64,000 nt of DNA from assembly GCF_900112425.1 (NCBI RefSeq), contig NZ_FOLP01000001.1, positions 434,001 to 498,000 of the forward strand. The letters are read 5' to 3'. The notes under the pieces were generated by a model. It was not told the DNA's origin. It made no database searches and saw only the letters and a program-made list of their open reading frames with translations. This DNA comes from Variovorax sp. OK212. GTDB taxonomy: Bacteria; Pseudomonadota; Gammaproteobacteria; Burkholderiales; Burkholderiaceae_C. This document shows, one piece after another, positions 8,801 through 17,048 of the stretch. Both the position numbers and the translations under genes were made by a program. Every line of letters begins with the position of its first letter. The stretch's first letter is position 1.

Positions 8801-9770
8801 CGCCGGCGTGCATCGTGGCGCCACGGGGCCTGCGGTAGGCGGTGTCGCTGCGGTACTCGCCGGGCGTCACGCCCTTGAGGCGGCGAAAGTGCCGGTTGAA
8901 GTTCGACACGTTGTTGAACCCGACCAGGTAGCAGATGCTGGCGATCTGCTCGCGCCCGTCGCGCAGCATGCGGCATGCCTCGGTGATGCGCGCGCGCGTC
9001 ACGAACTCGGTGAAGGTATGGCCCGTGGCGCGGCGGAAGAAGCGCGAGAACGCGCCCTTGCTCATGCCCGCGTGGCTGCTGACGCTTTCCAGCGAGAGCT
9101 CCTGCGCGCAGTGCGCGTGGATGTGCGCGAGCACCTTCTCGATCTTGCGCGGCGAGCCGGCGTGGTGCAGCGCGGTGTCGGTCGACGACAGCGCGCGGCA
9201 TGACGGCCAGTGCGCCAGGTCGTTCAGCAGCCGCGCGAACTCCGCGAAGCGCGCGAGTCCCGATTCGGCCTGCACGCGGTGCATGCGCCGGCGGATGTCG
9301 TCGCTGGCGCCGAGAAACTCGACGCCGTGCCGCGCGCGGCCCAGGAACGCCATCGCGTCCAGCAGCTCGGGGAACAGCTGCGTCGCCTCGCGCAGCGTGT
9401 CTTCCTTGAACTGGATCGCGAGGCTGCGCACGGCCACGCCGCCCTCGGGCGCATCGGTGGACACCAGGTTGTGCGGCACGCGCGGCCCGATGAGCACCAG
9501 GAAGCCCGGCGCGAAGCCCGCGATGTCGTCGCCGATGTAGGCCTTGCCGTGCGTTGCCACGACCAGGTGCAGTTCGTGGTCGTCGTGGTAGTGCCAGCGC
9601 TCGTGCGGCGAGGGCGATCCGTGGGCCACGCAGCGCACCAGGTTCGCATGCGCGCACGCCGGCCCGGGCTCCGGGCCGCGCAGCGTGTCGTCTTCGTATT
9701 CGGCGCTGCGCGGGCTGGGCGGCTGCGGCGGCTGCGTTCGGGAGGGTGTGGGGGTCTGTCGCTGGAACAT
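8784..9770 (-). CDS. AraC-family transcriptional regulator
   Basis: A 328-residue regulator with an N-terminal cupin-like sensor (HYHDDHELHLVVATHGKAYIGDD, about residues 60-80, and GPRVPHNLV) and a C-terminal double helix-turn-helix (about 205-310: LSLESVSSHAGMSKGAFSRFFRR, then the signature IASICYLVGFNNVSNFNRHFRRLKGVTPGEYR). Its sensor type is usual for regulators of sugar genes. It is read toward galM. Its upstream region holds the double palindrome at 9798-9819. A role in the neighbouring sugar genes is inferred from position only. Confidence 0.9.
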   Translation of the reverse strand: MFQRQTPTPSRTQPPQPPSPRSAEYEDDTLRGPEPGPACAHANLVRCVAHGSPSPHERWHYHDDHELHLVVATHGKAYIGDDIAGFAPGFLVLIGPRVPHNLVSTDAPEGGVAVRSLAIQFKEDTLREATQLFPELLDAMAFLGRARHGVEFLGASDDIRRRMHRVQAESGLARFAEFARLLNDLAHWPSCRALSSTDTALHHAGSPRKIEKVLAHIHAHCAQELSLESVSSHAGMSKGAFSRFFRRATGHTFTEFVTRARITEACRMLRDGREQIASICYLVGFNNVSNFNRHFRRLKGVTPGEYRSDTAYRRPRGATMHAGVTHAR

Positions 9771-9797
9771 CGGCGGATCGGATTATTCCAAGAAAGA

Positions 9798-9819
9798 AAA
9801 CGTTTGCGCAAACGTTTGC
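9798..9819. promoter_or_regulatory. Overlapping palindromes of the LacI/GalR operator type
   Basis: Two copies of AAACGTTT (9798-9805 and 9810-9817) create a perfect 20-bp palindrome AAACGTTTGCGCAAACGTTT (9798-9817) and an overlapping 12-bp palindrome GCAAACGTTTGC (9808-9819). A central CG flanked by AAA and TTT is characteristic of LacI/GalR-family operators. The site is 28 bp upstream of the AraC-family gene and just beyond the end of the lactonase gene. No LacI-family gene is in the window. Confidence 0.6.
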
Positions 9820-9851
9820 TCATCAGGTTTTACCCTGATCCGACGCAACGC

Positions 9852-9871
9852 CGAGGGCCGGTCGGCCCTCG
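9852..9871. terminator. Perfect hairpin after the lactonase gene
   Basis: CGAGGGCC and GGCCCTCG (8-bp stem, loop GGTC) lie 18 bp beyond the minus-strand lactonase stop. No T-run follows, so it may be a Rho-dependent or stabilising hairpin. A weaker inverted repeat, ATCAGG with CCTGAT, is at 9822-9839. Confidence 0.4.
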
Positions 9872-9888
9872 CTGCGAGACCGAAGCGC

Positions 9889-10854
9889 TCAGCCCGCGAA
9901 CAGCGCCGCCGGCACGCCCGGGCTGCCGATGCGGACCTTGAAGAGCCCGCCCGCCAGCGGCTCGGCGGCTTCCTGCTCGGGCGTGAGGCCGTTGCGCGCG
10001 GTCGTGATGTACAGCGTGCACAGGTCGGCGTCGCCGAAGGCGCAGTCGGTGACATGGCTCGCGGGCAGCGCGATGCGGCACAGCTCCACCGCGCTCAGCG
10101 GGTCGTGGCAGGTGACGCAGGCGCCGCCCCAGTGCGCGATCCACAGCCGGCCGGCCGCGTCGGTGGTCATGCCGTCGGGCAGCCCGTCGGGCTTGGGAAA
10201 GCGGTGCCACACGCGGCGGTTCGACACGCTGCCCGCGTCCATGTCGAAGTCGTAGGCGTAGAGGCGGTTGAGCACCGTGTTGTTGAAGTACATGGTGCGG
10301 CCGTCGCCCGACCACGTCGGCCCGTTGGTCACCTCGAAGCCGTCGTCGTGCCTGGTGCAGCGGCCGTCGGTGTCGTAGCGGTACAGCGCGCCGGTGGGCG
10401 CCTTGCAGTCGAAGTCCATGCTGCCGGCCCAGAAGCGGCCGCGGCTGTCGCACTTGCCGTCGTTGAAGCGGTTGCCGGTGCGCTCGGGTTCGGGCTGGTG
10501 CAGGTAGCGCGGCTGGGCGCCGTCGCCCGGCGCGGTGGTGTCGAACAGCGCGAAGCCGCGGCGCAGCGTGATGAACAGGCCCGGCTCGGTGGCGCGCTCG
10601 GCGATGGCGGTGATCTCTTCGTCGAAGGTCCAGGTCCGCTGCGCGCCGGTGGCGGGGTCGTAGCGGAACAGGCGCGGCGTGAGGATGTCGATCCAGTAGA
10701 GCGCCTGTTCGCGCTGCGACCACAGCGTGCCTTCGCCGAGGTTGGCGCCGGCGGGCCAGATGCATTCGAGCGCGCCCACGACCGCGGGCGCCGCGAGCGA
10801 AGGAGCGGGAGTGAGAGGCAGAGGGGGAGGGGTGTTTGTCTCTGGGTTGTTCAT
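9889..10854 (-). CDS. SMP-30/gluconolactonase family lactonase, probable L-arabinolactonase
   Basis: 321 residues from the ATG at 10854, chosen over the ATG at 10890 because AGAAGGAAACC precedes it at good spacing. The protein is a six-bladed propeller of the SMP-30/regucalcin family: GEGTLWSQREQALYWIDI with the metal-ligand glutamate near the start, NRFNDGKCDSRGRFWAGSM in the middle and TNGPTWSGDGRTMYFNNT with the conserved Asn and Asp ligands later. The family hydrolyses aldonolactones to aldonates. Divergent placement to a sugar dehydrogenase, and the downstream aldonate dehydratase, point to the second step of oxidative L-arabinose (or xylose) degradation. Confidence 0.85.
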   Translation of the reverse strand: MNNPETNTPPPLPLTPAPSLAAPAVVGALECIWPAGANLGEGTLWSQREQALYWIDILTPRLFRYDPATGAQRTWTFDEEITAIAERATEPGLFITLRRGFALFDTTAPGDGAQPRYLHQPEPERTGNRFNDGKCDSRGRFWAGSMDFDCKAPTGALYRYDTDGRCTRHDDGFEVTNGPTWSGDGRTMYFNNTVLNRLYAYDFDMDAGSVSNRRVWHRFPKPDGLPDGMTTDAAGRLWIAHWGGACVTCHDPLSAVELCRIALPASHVTDCAFGDADLCTLYITTARNGLTPEQEAAEPLAGGLFKVRIGSPGVPAALFAG

Positions 10855-10958
10855 GGCTTGGTTTCCTTCTTGTGGCGTTCTTCTCGTCATGTCTCCTTGA
10901 CGCGCCGGATCGTATCAAGGCATATTGATAACGGAAATTAAAAATATCGGCATCGATA

Positions 10959-10971
10959 GATATGCAATTTG
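10959..10971. promoter_or_regulatory. Putative pentose-gene operator, copy 1
   Basis: GATATGCAATTTG, preceded by ATCGATA (10953-10958 region), lies between the divergent lactonase and dehydrogenase genes. Twelve of its 13 bases recur before the aldehyde dehydrogenase gene (13378-13390), suggesting one regulator serves both. Function is inferred. Confidence 0.45.
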
Positions 10972-11014
10972 CAATGTCAGTTGTCCAGCCTTTTCGCCAA
11001 TCCGGAGACATTTC

Positions 11015-11788
11015 TTGAATTCCCCCCAGCTTTCCATCCATCCCAGCCTGAAGGGCCGCACGGTGTTCGTCACCGGCGGCGGCAGCGGTATCGGCGCGGC
11101 CATCGTCGCGGCGTTCGCGGCGCAGGGCGCGCGCGTGGCCTTCGTCGACATCGCCGGCGAAGCCAGCGCGGCGCTCGCGCAGCAGATCACCGGGGCCGGC
11201 CACGCCGCGCCGTGGTGGCGCGCCTGCGACGTGCGCGACATCGGCGCGCTGCAGAAGGCCATTGCCGACGCCGCCGCCGAGCTCGGCGACTTCGCGGTGC
11301 TGGTCAACAACGTGGCCAGCGACGACCGCCACACGCTCGAGTCGGTCACGCCCGACTACTACGACAACCGCATGGCCATCAACGAGCGGCCCGCGCTGTT
11401 CGCGATCCAGTCGGTGGTGCCGGGCATGAAGCGGCTGGGCTTCGGCTCGGTGGTCAACCTGGGCTCCACGGGCTGGCAGACCAAGGGTTCGGGCTACCCC
11501 TGCTACGCGATCGCCAAGTCGTCGGTGAACGGCCTCACGCGCGGGCTGGCGGTCGACCTGGGCCGCGACCGCATCCGCATCAACACCGTGTCGCCCGGCT
11601 GGGTGATGACCGAGCGGCAGGTGAAGCTGTGGCTGGACGACGAGGGCGAGAAGTCGCTCAAGCGCAACCAGTGCCTGCCCGACAAGCTGATGCCCGAAGA
11701 CATCGCGCGCATGGTGCTGTTCCTTGCGTCGGACGACGCGAAGATGTGCACCGCGCAGGAGTTCACGGTGGACGCCGGCTGGACCTGA
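11015..11788 (+). CDS. SDR-family sugar 1-dehydrogenase
   Basis: A TTG start at 11015 with GGAG eight bases upstream gives 257 residues (MNSPQLSIHPSLKGRTVFVT); the ATG at 10925 would add a basic leader containing the intergenic region and is less likely. Visible features are the NAD(P) motif TGGGSGIGAA (about 19-28), the NNVAS stretch, and the catalytic Tyr-Lys (YAIAKSS). The sequence pattern, including DDRHTLESVT, VMTERQVK and LFLASDDAKMCTAQEFTVDAGW, resembles Caulobacter D-xylose dehydrogenase XylB as I recall it. It probably oxidises a pentose to its lactone as the first step of the pathway encoded here. The exact sugar (L-arabinose, D-xylose or related) is uncertain. Confidence 0.82.
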   Translation: MNSPQLSIHPSLKGRTVFVTGGGSGIGAAIVAAFAAQGARVAFVDIAGEASAALAQQITGAGHAAPWWRACDVRDIGALQKAIADAAAELGDFAVLVNNVASDDRHTLESVTPDYYDNRMAINERPALFAIQSVVPGMKRLGFGSVVNLGSTGWQTKGSGYPCYAIAKSSVNGLTRGLAVDLGRDRIRINTVSPGWVMTERQVKLWLDDEGEKSLKRNQCLPDKLMPEDIARMVLFLASDDAKMCTAQEFTVDAGWT

Positions 11789-11818
11789 GCGCCACACCCG
11801 CCATTCGCCCGGCGGCAC

Positions 11819-12325
11819 TCATGCGTCGTCGAACAGCGCCTCGATCTTCTCGGCCACCTCGAACGGAATGCCGTCGTCGTACTGCTCGGGGTCGAGGTCG
11901 ACCGGCTCCGTGCCCACTTCTTCGAGCATGAGCACGGGCACGGGGCGCAGTTTGGGCAGGTCGGGGTAGTCGCCCGGGCCGCCGCCTTCGGAGTGCTCCG
12001 GCGCGAACCAGATGCGGCTCGCGGCATAGAAGCCCTCGGCATAGCGCTGCTCGATGAGCTTGAGCACCTCGAAGTCTTCCTGCTGGTAGTCCTCGATGTC
12101 TTCCTCCGAGGCGTACTGCACGTACCAGGCCGCGCCCAGGTACCAGTAGATCAGCAGCGCGGTGCCGCGGTCGAGCTTCGGGTTGTCGACCAGCCAGCGC
12201 AGCATGGGCAGGTTGTCGTCGTAGTTGGAGCGCGCGGCATACACGTGCCATTGCTCGGGCGTGGCGCTTTCCAGGTAGGACAGCACCAGCTCGTGAATGG
12301 CCTGGTCGCGTTCTTCGTCGGTCAT
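11819..12325 (-). CDS. DUF4274-type protein of unknown function
   Basis: 168 residues, acidic and without signal peptide or membrane segments. The central part (about residues 18-70: EQWHVYAARSNYDDNLPMLRWL, LDRGTALLIYWYLGAAW) fits the DUF4274 pattern in which an asparagine/aspartate-rich motif is followed by GTAL..YW. Such proteins are often found near immunity or housekeeping genes, but no function is established. The C-terminal third is acidic (VDLDPEQYDDGIPFEVAEKIEALFDDA). It lies between pentose genes on the minus strand and looks unrelated to them. Confidence 0.65.
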   Translation of the reverse strand: MTDEERDQAIHELVLSYLESATPEQWHVYAARSNYDDNLPMLRWLVDNPKLDRGTALLIYWYLGAAWYVQYASEEDIEDYQQEDFEVLKLIEQRYAEGFYAASRIWFAPEHSEGGGPGDYPDLPKLRPVPVLMLEEVGTEPVDLDPEQYDDGIPFEVAEKIEALFDDA

Positions 12326-12370
12326 CGGTCGGTCCTCGGGTGTGGGTGGGTGGAGCGCCGATTTATACGT

Positions 12371-13330
12371 TCAGCTCATGTCGAGTTTGCGACCGTACAC
12401 GCTCATGCTCGCGGTCTTCAGCGCCTTCATCATCACCTTGGCGGCCGGCGACAGCAGCCGGTCGGTGCGCGTGATGATGCCGAAGGCGTCCATGTGGCAG
12501 GGCATGTCCAGCGGCAGCAGCGACACGATGCCGTGCGCCGCGTAGTAGCGCGCCACGTCGGTCGCCAGCACGGCCACCATGTCGCTCTGCTGCAGCATGC
12601 GCGTGATGAACAGCAGCGCCGAGCTCTCGATGGTGTTGGTCGGCGGCGCCAGGCCTTCTTCCTGGAACATGAGCTCGAAGCGGTGGCGCAGCACGCTGCC
12701 CGCGGGCGGCACGATCCAGCCGGCGCTCACCACGTCGCGCAGCGTGAGGTTGCTCACGCCCAGCAGCGGGTGGCCGGGGCGCACCAGCGCGCACACGGGT
12801 TCCTCGGTGAGCGCCTCGTAGCGCAGCTGCGACTTGTCGTGCTCGGCGAACAGCCGCGCCACCAGGATGTCGAGCTTGCCCTGCTCGAGCCGCTCGATCA
12901 GCACCGGGCTGGTCTCGATCTCCAGCGACACGCGCAGGTCGGGCTGCTCGCGCTTGACCATGGCCACGGCCGGCGGCATCAGCGTGAGGCCCGGCGCGGT
13001 GATGGTGCCCACGCTCACCTGGCCGAAGCGCCCGGCCTTCAGCGCGGTGAGCTCGTCGTGCGCCTGGTTCAGGCTGGCCAGCGCCACGCGGGCGTGGCGG
13101 ATCATGGTCTCGCCGTACCAGGTCGGGCGCATGCCGCGCGGCAGCCGGTCGAACAGCGGCACCTCCAGCACGTCCTCCAGGTCCTTCAGCAGCTTGGAGG
13201 CCGCGGGCTGCGTCATGTTGAGCACCTGCGCGGCGCGGTGGATGTTGCCTTCCTCGGCCAGCGCGACCAGCAACAGCAGTTGCCGGGTCTTGAGCCGGGC
13301 GCGGATGAACCAGTGGTTGTAGTTGGTCAT
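12371..13330 (-). CDS. LysR-family regulator of the GbpR type
   Basis: 319 residues. The N-terminal HTH (about 15-75: LKTRQLLLLVALAEEGNIHRAAQ, then VLNMTQPAASKLLKDLED) is followed by an effector domain (about 95-300). The LKTRQL..L..LAEEGNIHRAA pattern and position next to sugar ABC genes match GbpR, which controls the ChvE-type sugar-binding protein gene in Azospirillum and Agrobacterium. It is divergent from the aldehyde dehydrogenase gene, with 143 bp between them containing a promoter and repeated ATCGAT elements. It is the best candidate for the pentose regulon's regulator. Confidence 0.85.
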   Translation of the reverse strand: MTNYNHWFIRARLKTRQLLLLVALAEEGNIHRAAQVLNMTQPAASKLLKDLEDVLEVPLFDRLPRGMRPTWYGETMIRHARVALASLNQAHDELTALKAGRFGQVSVGTITAPGLTLMPPAVAMVKREQPDLRVSLEIETSPVLIERLEQGKLDILVARLFAEHDKSQLRYEALTEEPVCALVRPGHPLLGVSNLTLRDVVSAGWIVPPAGSVLRHRFELMFQEEGLAPPTNTIESSALLFITRMLQQSDMVAVLATDVARYYAAHGIVSLLPLDMPCHMDAFGIITRTDRLLSPAAKVMMKALKTASMSVYGRKLDMS

Positions 13331-13377
13331 TTCTGTGAAAACGAAGGTCTGACCGGGTTTTCCAGAATCCGGCGATC

Positions 13378-13390
13378 GATATGCATTTTG
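13378..13390. promoter_or_regulatory. Putative pentose-gene operator, copy 2
   Basis: GATATGCATTTTG differs by one base from 10959-10971. It is embedded in CGATCGATATGCAT and followed at 13407-13418 by the palindrome ATCGATATCGAT, so the LysR/dehydrogenase gap contains two ATCGATA elements about 32 bp apart, a usual distance for LysR tetramer binding. Confidence 0.5.
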
Positions 13391-13402
13391 TCGAAAAAAC
13401 GA

Positions 13403-13432
13403 TTGGATCGATATCGATTCTGTTCCTAGACT
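13403..13432 (+). promoter_or_regulatory. Probable sigma-70 promoter of the aldehyde dehydrogenase/transport operon
   Basis: TTGGAT (13403-13408) and TAGACT (13427-13432) are separated by 18 bp. The predicted transcript would start near 13440, upstream of the GTG at 13474 but downstream of the ATG at 13381, which supports the GTG as translation start. The palindrome ATCGATATCGAT overlaps the -35 and spacer. Confidence 0.5.
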
Positions 13433-13473
13433 TGCCTCAGATCCAGAACAACAGAGACAAGGGCCACGCCACG

Positions 13474-14940
13474 GTGATTCACGGCGAGATCCATCAGAAC
13501 GTGCGGCAGTACATCAACGGCCGCTGGGAAACCAGCGCGACCACCGGTGTGAGCGCCAATCCCTCGGACACCAGCGAAGTGGTGGCCGAGTACGCGCGCG
13601 CCGACCGCCGCCAGGCCGAGTTCGCCATTCGCGCCGCCACCGAGGCCTTTCCGCACTGGAGCCACAGCACGCCGCAGCGGCGCGCCGACGTGCTCGACCG
13701 CATCGGCGCCGAGCTGCTCGCCCGCAAGGACGACCTGGGCCTGCTGCTGGCACGCGAAGAGGGCAAGACCTTGCCCGAGGCCGTGGCCGAGGTGGCGCGC
13801 GCGGGCCAGATCTTCAAGTTCTTCGCGGGCGAAGCCTTTCGTGGCGGCGCCGGCGGCGGTGGCAGCGAGAACGTGGCCTCGGCGCGCGCGGGCGTGCAGG
13901 TCGACGTCACGCGCGAACCGGTGGGCGTGGTCGGGCTCATCACGCCGTGGAACTCGCCCTTCGTCATTCCCGCCTGGAAGATCGCGCCCGCGCTGGCCCA
14001 TGGCAACAGCGTGGTGTTCAAGCCGGCCGAACTGGTGCCGGCCTGCGGCTGGGCGCTGGCCGAGATCATCAGCCGCGCTGCCTTGCCGGCCGGCGCGTTC
14101 AACCTCGTCATGGGCAGCGGCCGCGAAGTGGGGCAGGCGCTGGTCGACAGCGCGCTGGTCGATGCGCTGAGCTTCACCGGTTCGGCCGCCAACGGCGAGC
14201 GCGTGCTGCAGGCGGCCGCCGCGCGGCGCGCCAAGGTGCAGCTCGAAACCGGCGGCAAGAACGCCTTGGTGGTGCTGGCCGACGCCGACCTCGACCGCGC
14301 CGTCGACTGCGCGGTGCAGGGCGCCTACTTCTCCGCCGGCCAGCGCTGCACGGCGTCGAGCCGGCTCATCGTCGAGGCCGCGGTGCACGACGCTTTCGTC
14401 GCCAGGCTGCGCCAGCGCCTGAAGACACTGACGATCGGCCACGCGCTGGAGCGCGGCGTCGACATCGGCCCGGTGGCCGACGAAGAGCGACTGGCGCAGA
14501 ACCTGGCCTGGGTTGGCATCGCGCGCGAAGAAGGGGCCGAGCACGTGTGGGGCGGCGAGGCGCTGCAGCGCGCCACCGCCGGCCACTACATGAGCCCCGC
14601 GCTGTTCCTGGCCAAGCCCGCGCACCGCATCGCGCGCGAGGAAATCTTCGGCCCGCTGGCCTGCGTGCTGCGCGCGGACGACTACGACGAAGCGCTGGCG
14701 CTGTGCAACGACACGCCCTTCGGCCTGTGCGCGGGCATCTGCACCAATTCGCTCAAGCACGCCATGCACTTCAGGCGCCATGCCGTGGTCGGCATGACGA
14801 TGGTCAATCTGCCGACCGCGGGGGTCGACTTTCACGTGCCCTTCGGCGGACGCAAGGGGTCGGGCTACGGGCCGCGCGAACAAGGTCGCCACGCCGCGGA
14901 GTTCTACACGACGGTGAAGACCGGCTACATGCTGGCCTGA
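13474..14940 (+). CDS. Aldehyde dehydrogenase, probable alpha-ketoglutarate semialdehyde dehydrogenase
   Basis: 488 residues from GTG 13474, the usual size for KGSADH; the alternative ATG at 13381 precedes the likely promoter. Landmarks are the cofactor-binding [17 protein letters not shown] (about 150-166) and FKPAE, FTGS (about 232), the catalytic glutamate in [11 protein letters not shown] (about 254) and the catalytic cysteine in [11 protein letters not shown] (about 288), and EEIFGPL. In non-phosphorylative pentose catabolism this enzyme converts 2,5-dioxovalerate to 2-oxoglutarate with NAD(P)+. It opens the operon that continues with the importers. Family is certain; substrate is inferred from the neighbouring dehydratases. 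Confidence 0.85.
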   Translation: MIHGEIHQNVRQYINGRWETSATTGVSANPSDTSEVVAEYARADRRQAEFAIRAATEAFPHWSHSTPQRRADVLDRIGAELLARKDDLGLLLAREEGKTLPEAVAEVARAGQIFKFFAGEAFRGGAGGGGSENVASARAGVQVDVTREPVGVVGLITPWNSPFVIPAWKIAPALAHGNSVVFKPAELVPACGWALAEIISRAALPAGAFNLVMGSGREVGQALVDSALVDALSFTGSAANGERVLQAAAARRAKVQLETGGKNALVVLADADLDRAVDCAVQGAYFSAGQRCTASSRLIVEAAVHDAFVARLRQRLKTLTIGHALERGVDIGPVADEERLAQNLAWVGIAREEGAEHVWGGEALQRATAGHYMSPALFLAKPAHRIAREEIFGPLACVLRADDYDEALALCNDTPFGLCAGICTNSLKHAMHFRRHAVVGMTMVNLPTAGVDFHVPFGGRKGSGYGPREQGRHAAEFYTTVKTGYMLA

Positions 14941-14999
14941 CCCACCACAACGGTTCTCGATCGGTTCTCAACAAGCAAGTCAACAGAAGGAGACATCCC

Positions 15000-15965
15000 A
15001 TGACCATGAATCGCCGCACCCTCAACACCGCGCTCGCCGCTGCCGCCTTGAGCGGCCTGCTGCCCGTGTCCGCCCTCGCGCAGAAGAAGCTCGTGCTGGG
15101 CTTCGCGCAGGTCGGCGCCGAAAGCGAATGGCGCACCGCCAACACCGAGTCGATCAAGTCGTCCGCCAAGGACGCGGGCATCGAGCTGAAGTTCTCCGAC
15201 GCGCAGCAGAAGCAGGAAAACCAGATCAAGGCCATCCGCTCCTACATCGCGCAGAAGGTCGACGTGATCGCCTTCTCGCCCGTGGTCGAGTCGGGCTGGG
15301 AAACCGTGCTGCGCGAGGCCAAGGCCGCCAAGATCCCGGTGGTGCTGACCGACCGCTCCGTCAACACCAAGGACGACTCGCTGTACGTGACCTTCATGGG
15401 TTCGGACTTCACCGAGGAAGGCCGCAAGGCCGGGCGCTGGCTGGTCGAGAAGATGAAGGACCAGAAGGGCGAGGTGAACATCGTCGAGCTGCAGGGCACC
15501 GTGGGCTCGGCGCCGGCCATCGACCGCAAGAAGGGCTTCGAGGAAATCATCAAGGCCGACCCGAAGTTCAAGATCATCCGCTCGCAGACCGGCGACTTCA
15601 CGCGCGCCAAGGGCAAGGAAGTGATGGAAGCCTTCCTGAAGGCCGAGGGCAAGAAGATCAACGTGCTCTACGCGCACAACGACGACATGGCCATCGGCGC
15701 GATCCAGGCCATCGAGGAGGCGGGCCTGAAGCCGGCCAAGGACATCACCATCATCTCGATCGACGGGGTGAAGGGCGCCTTCGAAGCCATGATCGCCGGC
15801 AAGCTCAACGTGTCGGTCGAATGCAGCCCGCTGCTCGGGCCGCAGCTGATGCAGGCGGTGAAGGACATCAAGGACGGCAAGACGCTGCCCAAGCGCATCG
15901 TCACGGTGGAAAGCATCTTCCCCATGGAAGTCGCTGCCAAAGAGTTCCCCAACCGCAAGTACTGA
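15000..15965 (+). CDS. YtfQ-like sugar-binding protein of an ABC importer
   Basis: 321 residues, preceded by AGAAGGAGACATCCC, a strong ribosome site. A Sec signal peptide ([19 protein letters not shown] to ALAQ, about 1-27) leads into a type I periplasmic binding protein fold: [80 protein letters not shown]. These features match YtfQ, which binds furanose forms of galactose in E. coli. Its cognate ATPase and permeases are probably the genes at 19830, 21663 and 22694, separated from it by a second importer. Ligand here is likely an arabinose form. Confidence 0.85.
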   Translation: MTMNRRTLNTALAAAALSGLLPVSALAQKKLVLGFAQVGAESEWRTANTESIKSSAKDAGIELKFSDAQQKQENQIKAIRSYIAQKVDVIAFSPVVESGWETVLREAKAAKIPVVLTDRSVNTKDDSLYVTFMGSDFTEEGRKAGRWLVEKMKDQKGEVNIVELQGTVGSAPAIDRKKGFEEIIKADPKFKIIRSQTGDFTRAKGKEVMEAFLKAEGKKINVLYAHNDDMAIGAIQAIEEAGLKPAKDITIISIDGVKGAFEAMIAGKLNVSVECSPLLGPQLMQAVKDIKDGKTLPKRIVTVESIFPMEVAAKEFPNRKY

Positions 15966-15977
15966 GGAAGACCCGAC

Positions 15978-17048
15978 ATGAAACGCAACTTCCTCAAGGC
16001 GTCGCTCGCGGGCGTCGCACTGGCCATCGTCGGCTTCACGCCCCTGGCCAACGCGCAGGACAAGGGCCTGATCGCCATCTCGATGCCCACCAAGTCGTCG
16101 GCACGCTGGATCGCCGACGGCGCCAACATGGCCAAGTACTTCAAGGACAAGGGCTACAAGACCGACCTGCAGTACGCCGACGACGACATCCCGAACCAGC
16201 TCGCGCAGATCGAGAACATGGTGACCAAGGGCTCCAAGGTGCTGGTGATCGCGGCCATCGACGGCACCACGCTGTCCGACGTGCTGCAGAAGGCGGCCGA
16301 CAAGGGCGTGAAGGTCATCGCGTACGACCGGCTCATCAAGGGCTCGAAGAACGTCGACTACTACGCCACCTTCGACAACTTCCAGGTCGGCGTGCTGCAG
16401 GCGCAGTCGATCGAGAACGCGCTGGGGCTCAAGAGCGGCAAGGGTCCGTTCAACATCGAGCTGTTCGGCGGCTCGCCCGACGACAACAACGCCTTCTTCT
16501 TCTACAACGGCGCGCTCTCGGTGCTCAAGCCCTACATCGACAGCGGCAAGCTGGTGGTGCGCAGCAAGCAGATGGGCATGGAGAAGGTCGGCACCTTGCG
16601 CTGGGACGGCGCGGTGGCGCAGGCGCGCATGGACAACCTGCTGTCGGCCTACTACACCAAGGACCGCGTCGATGCCGTGCTGTCGCCCTACGACGGGCTG
16701 TCCATCGGCATCCTGTCGTCGCTCAAGGGCGTGGGCTACGGCTCGGCCTCGCAGCCGATGCCCATCGTGTCGGGGCAGGACGCCGAGGTGCCTTCGGTGA
16801 AGTCGATCCTGCGCAAGGAGCAGACCTCCACCGTGTTCAAGGACACGCGCGAGCTGGCGAAGGTGACGGTGGCCATGGTGGACGCGATGCTCTCGGGAAA
16901 GACGCCCGAGGTGAACGACACCAAGACCTACAACAACGGCATCAAGGTGGTGCCGTCGTACCTGCTGAAGCCGGTGAGCGTGGACGCCTCGAACTGGAAG
17001 ACGGTGCTGGTCGACAGCGGCTACTACAAGGAAAGCCAGATCAAGTGA
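15978..17048 (+). CDS. chvE: ChvE-like multiple monosaccharide-binding protein
   Basis: 356 residues with a signal peptide ([19 protein letters not shown] to ANAQ, about 1-25). The mature protein has the ChvE pattern: [70 protein letters not shown] and [15 protein letters not shown]. ChvE of Agrobacterium binds arabinose, galactose, glucose and other aldopyranoses and works with the GguA/GguB importer, encoded immediately downstream in the same order here. The next gene starts within its stop codon, so the three form a unit. Confidence 0.9.
   Translation: MKRNFLKASLAGVALAIVGFTPLANAQDKGLIAISMPTKSSARWIADGANMAKYFKDKGYKTDLQYADDDIPNQLAQIENMVTKGSKVLVIAAIDGTTLSDVLQKAADKGVKVIAYDRLIKGSKNVDYYATFDNFQVGVLQAQSIENALGLKSGKGPFNIELFGGSPDDNNAFFFYNGALSVLKPYIDSGKLVVRSKQMGMEKVGTLRWDGAVAQARMDNLLSAYYTKDRVDAVLSPYDGLSIGILSSLKGVGYGSASQPMPIVSGQDAEVPSVKSILRKEQTSTVFKDTRELAKVTVAMVDAMLSGKTPEVNDTKTYNNGIKVVPSYLLKPVSVDASNWKTVLVDSGYYKESQIK

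Noticed and set aside
13381..13473. ATG at 13381 as the start of the aldehyde dehydrogenase
   Set aside because: The likely promoter (13403-13432) is downstream of it, and the added residues are not part of the family.
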